A stretch of 5,602 nucleotides of DNA from an uncultured Oscillospiraceae bacterium (GTDB lineage: Bacteria > Bacillota > Clostridia > Oscillospirales > Oscillospiraceae), in the NCBI GenBank assembly GCA_934593275.1, contig CAKTQE010000087.1:1-5602 (forward strand), given 5' to 3'. The notes under the pieces are model-generated. The model had not been told where the DNA came from, made no database searches, and saw nothing but the letters and a program-made list of their open reading frames with translations. How positions within the stretch are numbered: the stretch's first letter is position 1; each line of letters opens with the position of its first letter. Shown piece after piece: positions 5,295 to 5,602 of this stretch. A program made the position numbers and the translations under genes.

Positions 5295-5322
5295 TTGCAT
5301 TTTTGAGGTGCTGCGGTATAAT
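5295..5322 (+). promoter_or_regulatory. Sigma-A promoter of the dipeptidase gene
   Basis: TTGCAT (5295-5300), a 16-base spacer and TATAAT (5317-5322) lie 30 bases before the ATG at 5352. The -10 is perfect and the -35 is weaker. The promoter is back to back with that of the DnaD operon, the -35 boxes being 26 bases apart. Confidence 0.75.
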
Positions 5323-5351
5323 AAGGAAAAGAAAAAGGGGAGGAATACACC

Positions 5352-5602
5352 ATGACTGTTGAAGAAAGAATCACCCAATGGATGCAGGGCCGGGAGGAGG
5401 AGCTGGTGGCGGCACTGGCTCCCATTATTGCGGCGGAGTCCACCTGCGCGGAGCCTCAGCCCGGTTTGCCCTTTGGCCCCGGCCCGGCTTTGGCACTGGA
5501 CCGTGCCTTGGCCCTGGCCCACAGTTGGGGCTTTGCCACGGAAAATCACCAGGGCTATGTAGGGACTGCTGACCTGAATGACAAGCCGGAGGGGCTGCAT
5601 GT
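5352..5602 (+). CDS. M20/Sapep-type metallodipeptidase, N-terminal part
   Basis: The first 83 codons of a gene that continues past the window edge, with no internal stop. The ATG at 5352 follows GGGGAGG (5337-5343) at 8 bases. The translation has an N-terminal helix MTVEERITQWMQGREEELVAAL, then APIIAAEST, a Pro/Gly segment PGLPFGPGPALALDRALALA, SWGFATENHQGYVGTADL and NDKPEGLHV. This order matches the start of PepV/Sapep-family Mn/Zn dipeptidases, where GHLDVVPAG with the metal-binding His/Asp comes next. The metal site itself lies beyond the window, so activity cannot be checked. The family cleaves dipeptides in the cytoplasm for amino-acid supply. Confidence 0.85.
   Translation, partial: MTVEERITQWMQGREEELVAALAPIIAAESTCAEPQPGLPFGPGPALALDRALALAHSWGFATENHQGYVGTADLNDKPEGLH

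Noticed and set aside
1..5602. CRISPR array or defence/toxin-antitoxin system
   Set aside because: No regularly spaced repeats, no cas-like or toxin-like reading frames were found; all long frames are explained by the listed genes.

Overview
The window looks like a chromosomal segment of a moderately GC-rich low-GC-phylum anaerobe (class Clostridia, plausibly an Oscillospiraceae-type gut bacterium). This is inferred from strong AGGAGG-type ribosome binding sites, consensus TTGACA/TATAAT promoters, a DnaD-domain protein next to a DnaI/DnaC-like helicase loader, and a Clostridia-style ECF sigma factor with a zf-HC2 anti-sigma factor. The assignment rests on gene style only, not on a database search.

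Layout from right to left. At 5352 a plus-strand M20/Sapep-type dipeptidase gene begins and runs off the window. It is divergent from a tightly packed minus-strand operon that starts from a perfect consensus sigma-A promoter at 5240-5268: DnaD-domain replication protein (4326-5204), AAA+ helicase loader (3336-4322), HAD phosphatase of the phosphoglycolate phosphatase type (2710-3339) and YfbR-like HD 5'-deoxynucleotidase (2126-2710). Junctions are 3 nt, a 4-nt ATGA overlap and a 1-nt TAATG overlap, so the genes are probably translationally coupled. Just downstream lies a tRNA-Leu(UAA) gene (1977-2064, CCA encoded) with its own strong promoter, whose -35 box overlaps the stop codon of the deoxynucleotidase gene. 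A 14-bp-stem terminator lies 4 nt after the CCA.

Immediately after the terminator is an ECF-type promoter (TGTAAG-N16-CGTCTA). It drives a two-gene operon: ECF sigma factor (GTG start at 1882) and a zf-HC2 membrane anti-sigma factor (ATG at 1400, 4-nt overlap). The promoter fits autoregulation by the sigma factor.

The left 350 bases carry no intact gene but are the most unusual part. A 19-bp perfect copy of the 3' end of the tRNA-Leu gene lies at 174-192 in the same orientation as the real tRNA, 1802 bp away, so the ECF module sits between two att-like direct repeats. On the far side of this remnant is a broken C-terminal fragment of a tyrosine recombinase (64-162, lacking the catalytic tyrosine). 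Between the remnant and the anti-sigma gene are three consecutive hairpins separated by CACAATG repeats. Together these suggest an old, decayed integration hot spot at tRNA-Leu that may have delivered or captured the ECF module. No complete mobile element and no clearly new defence or biosynthetic system is visible.
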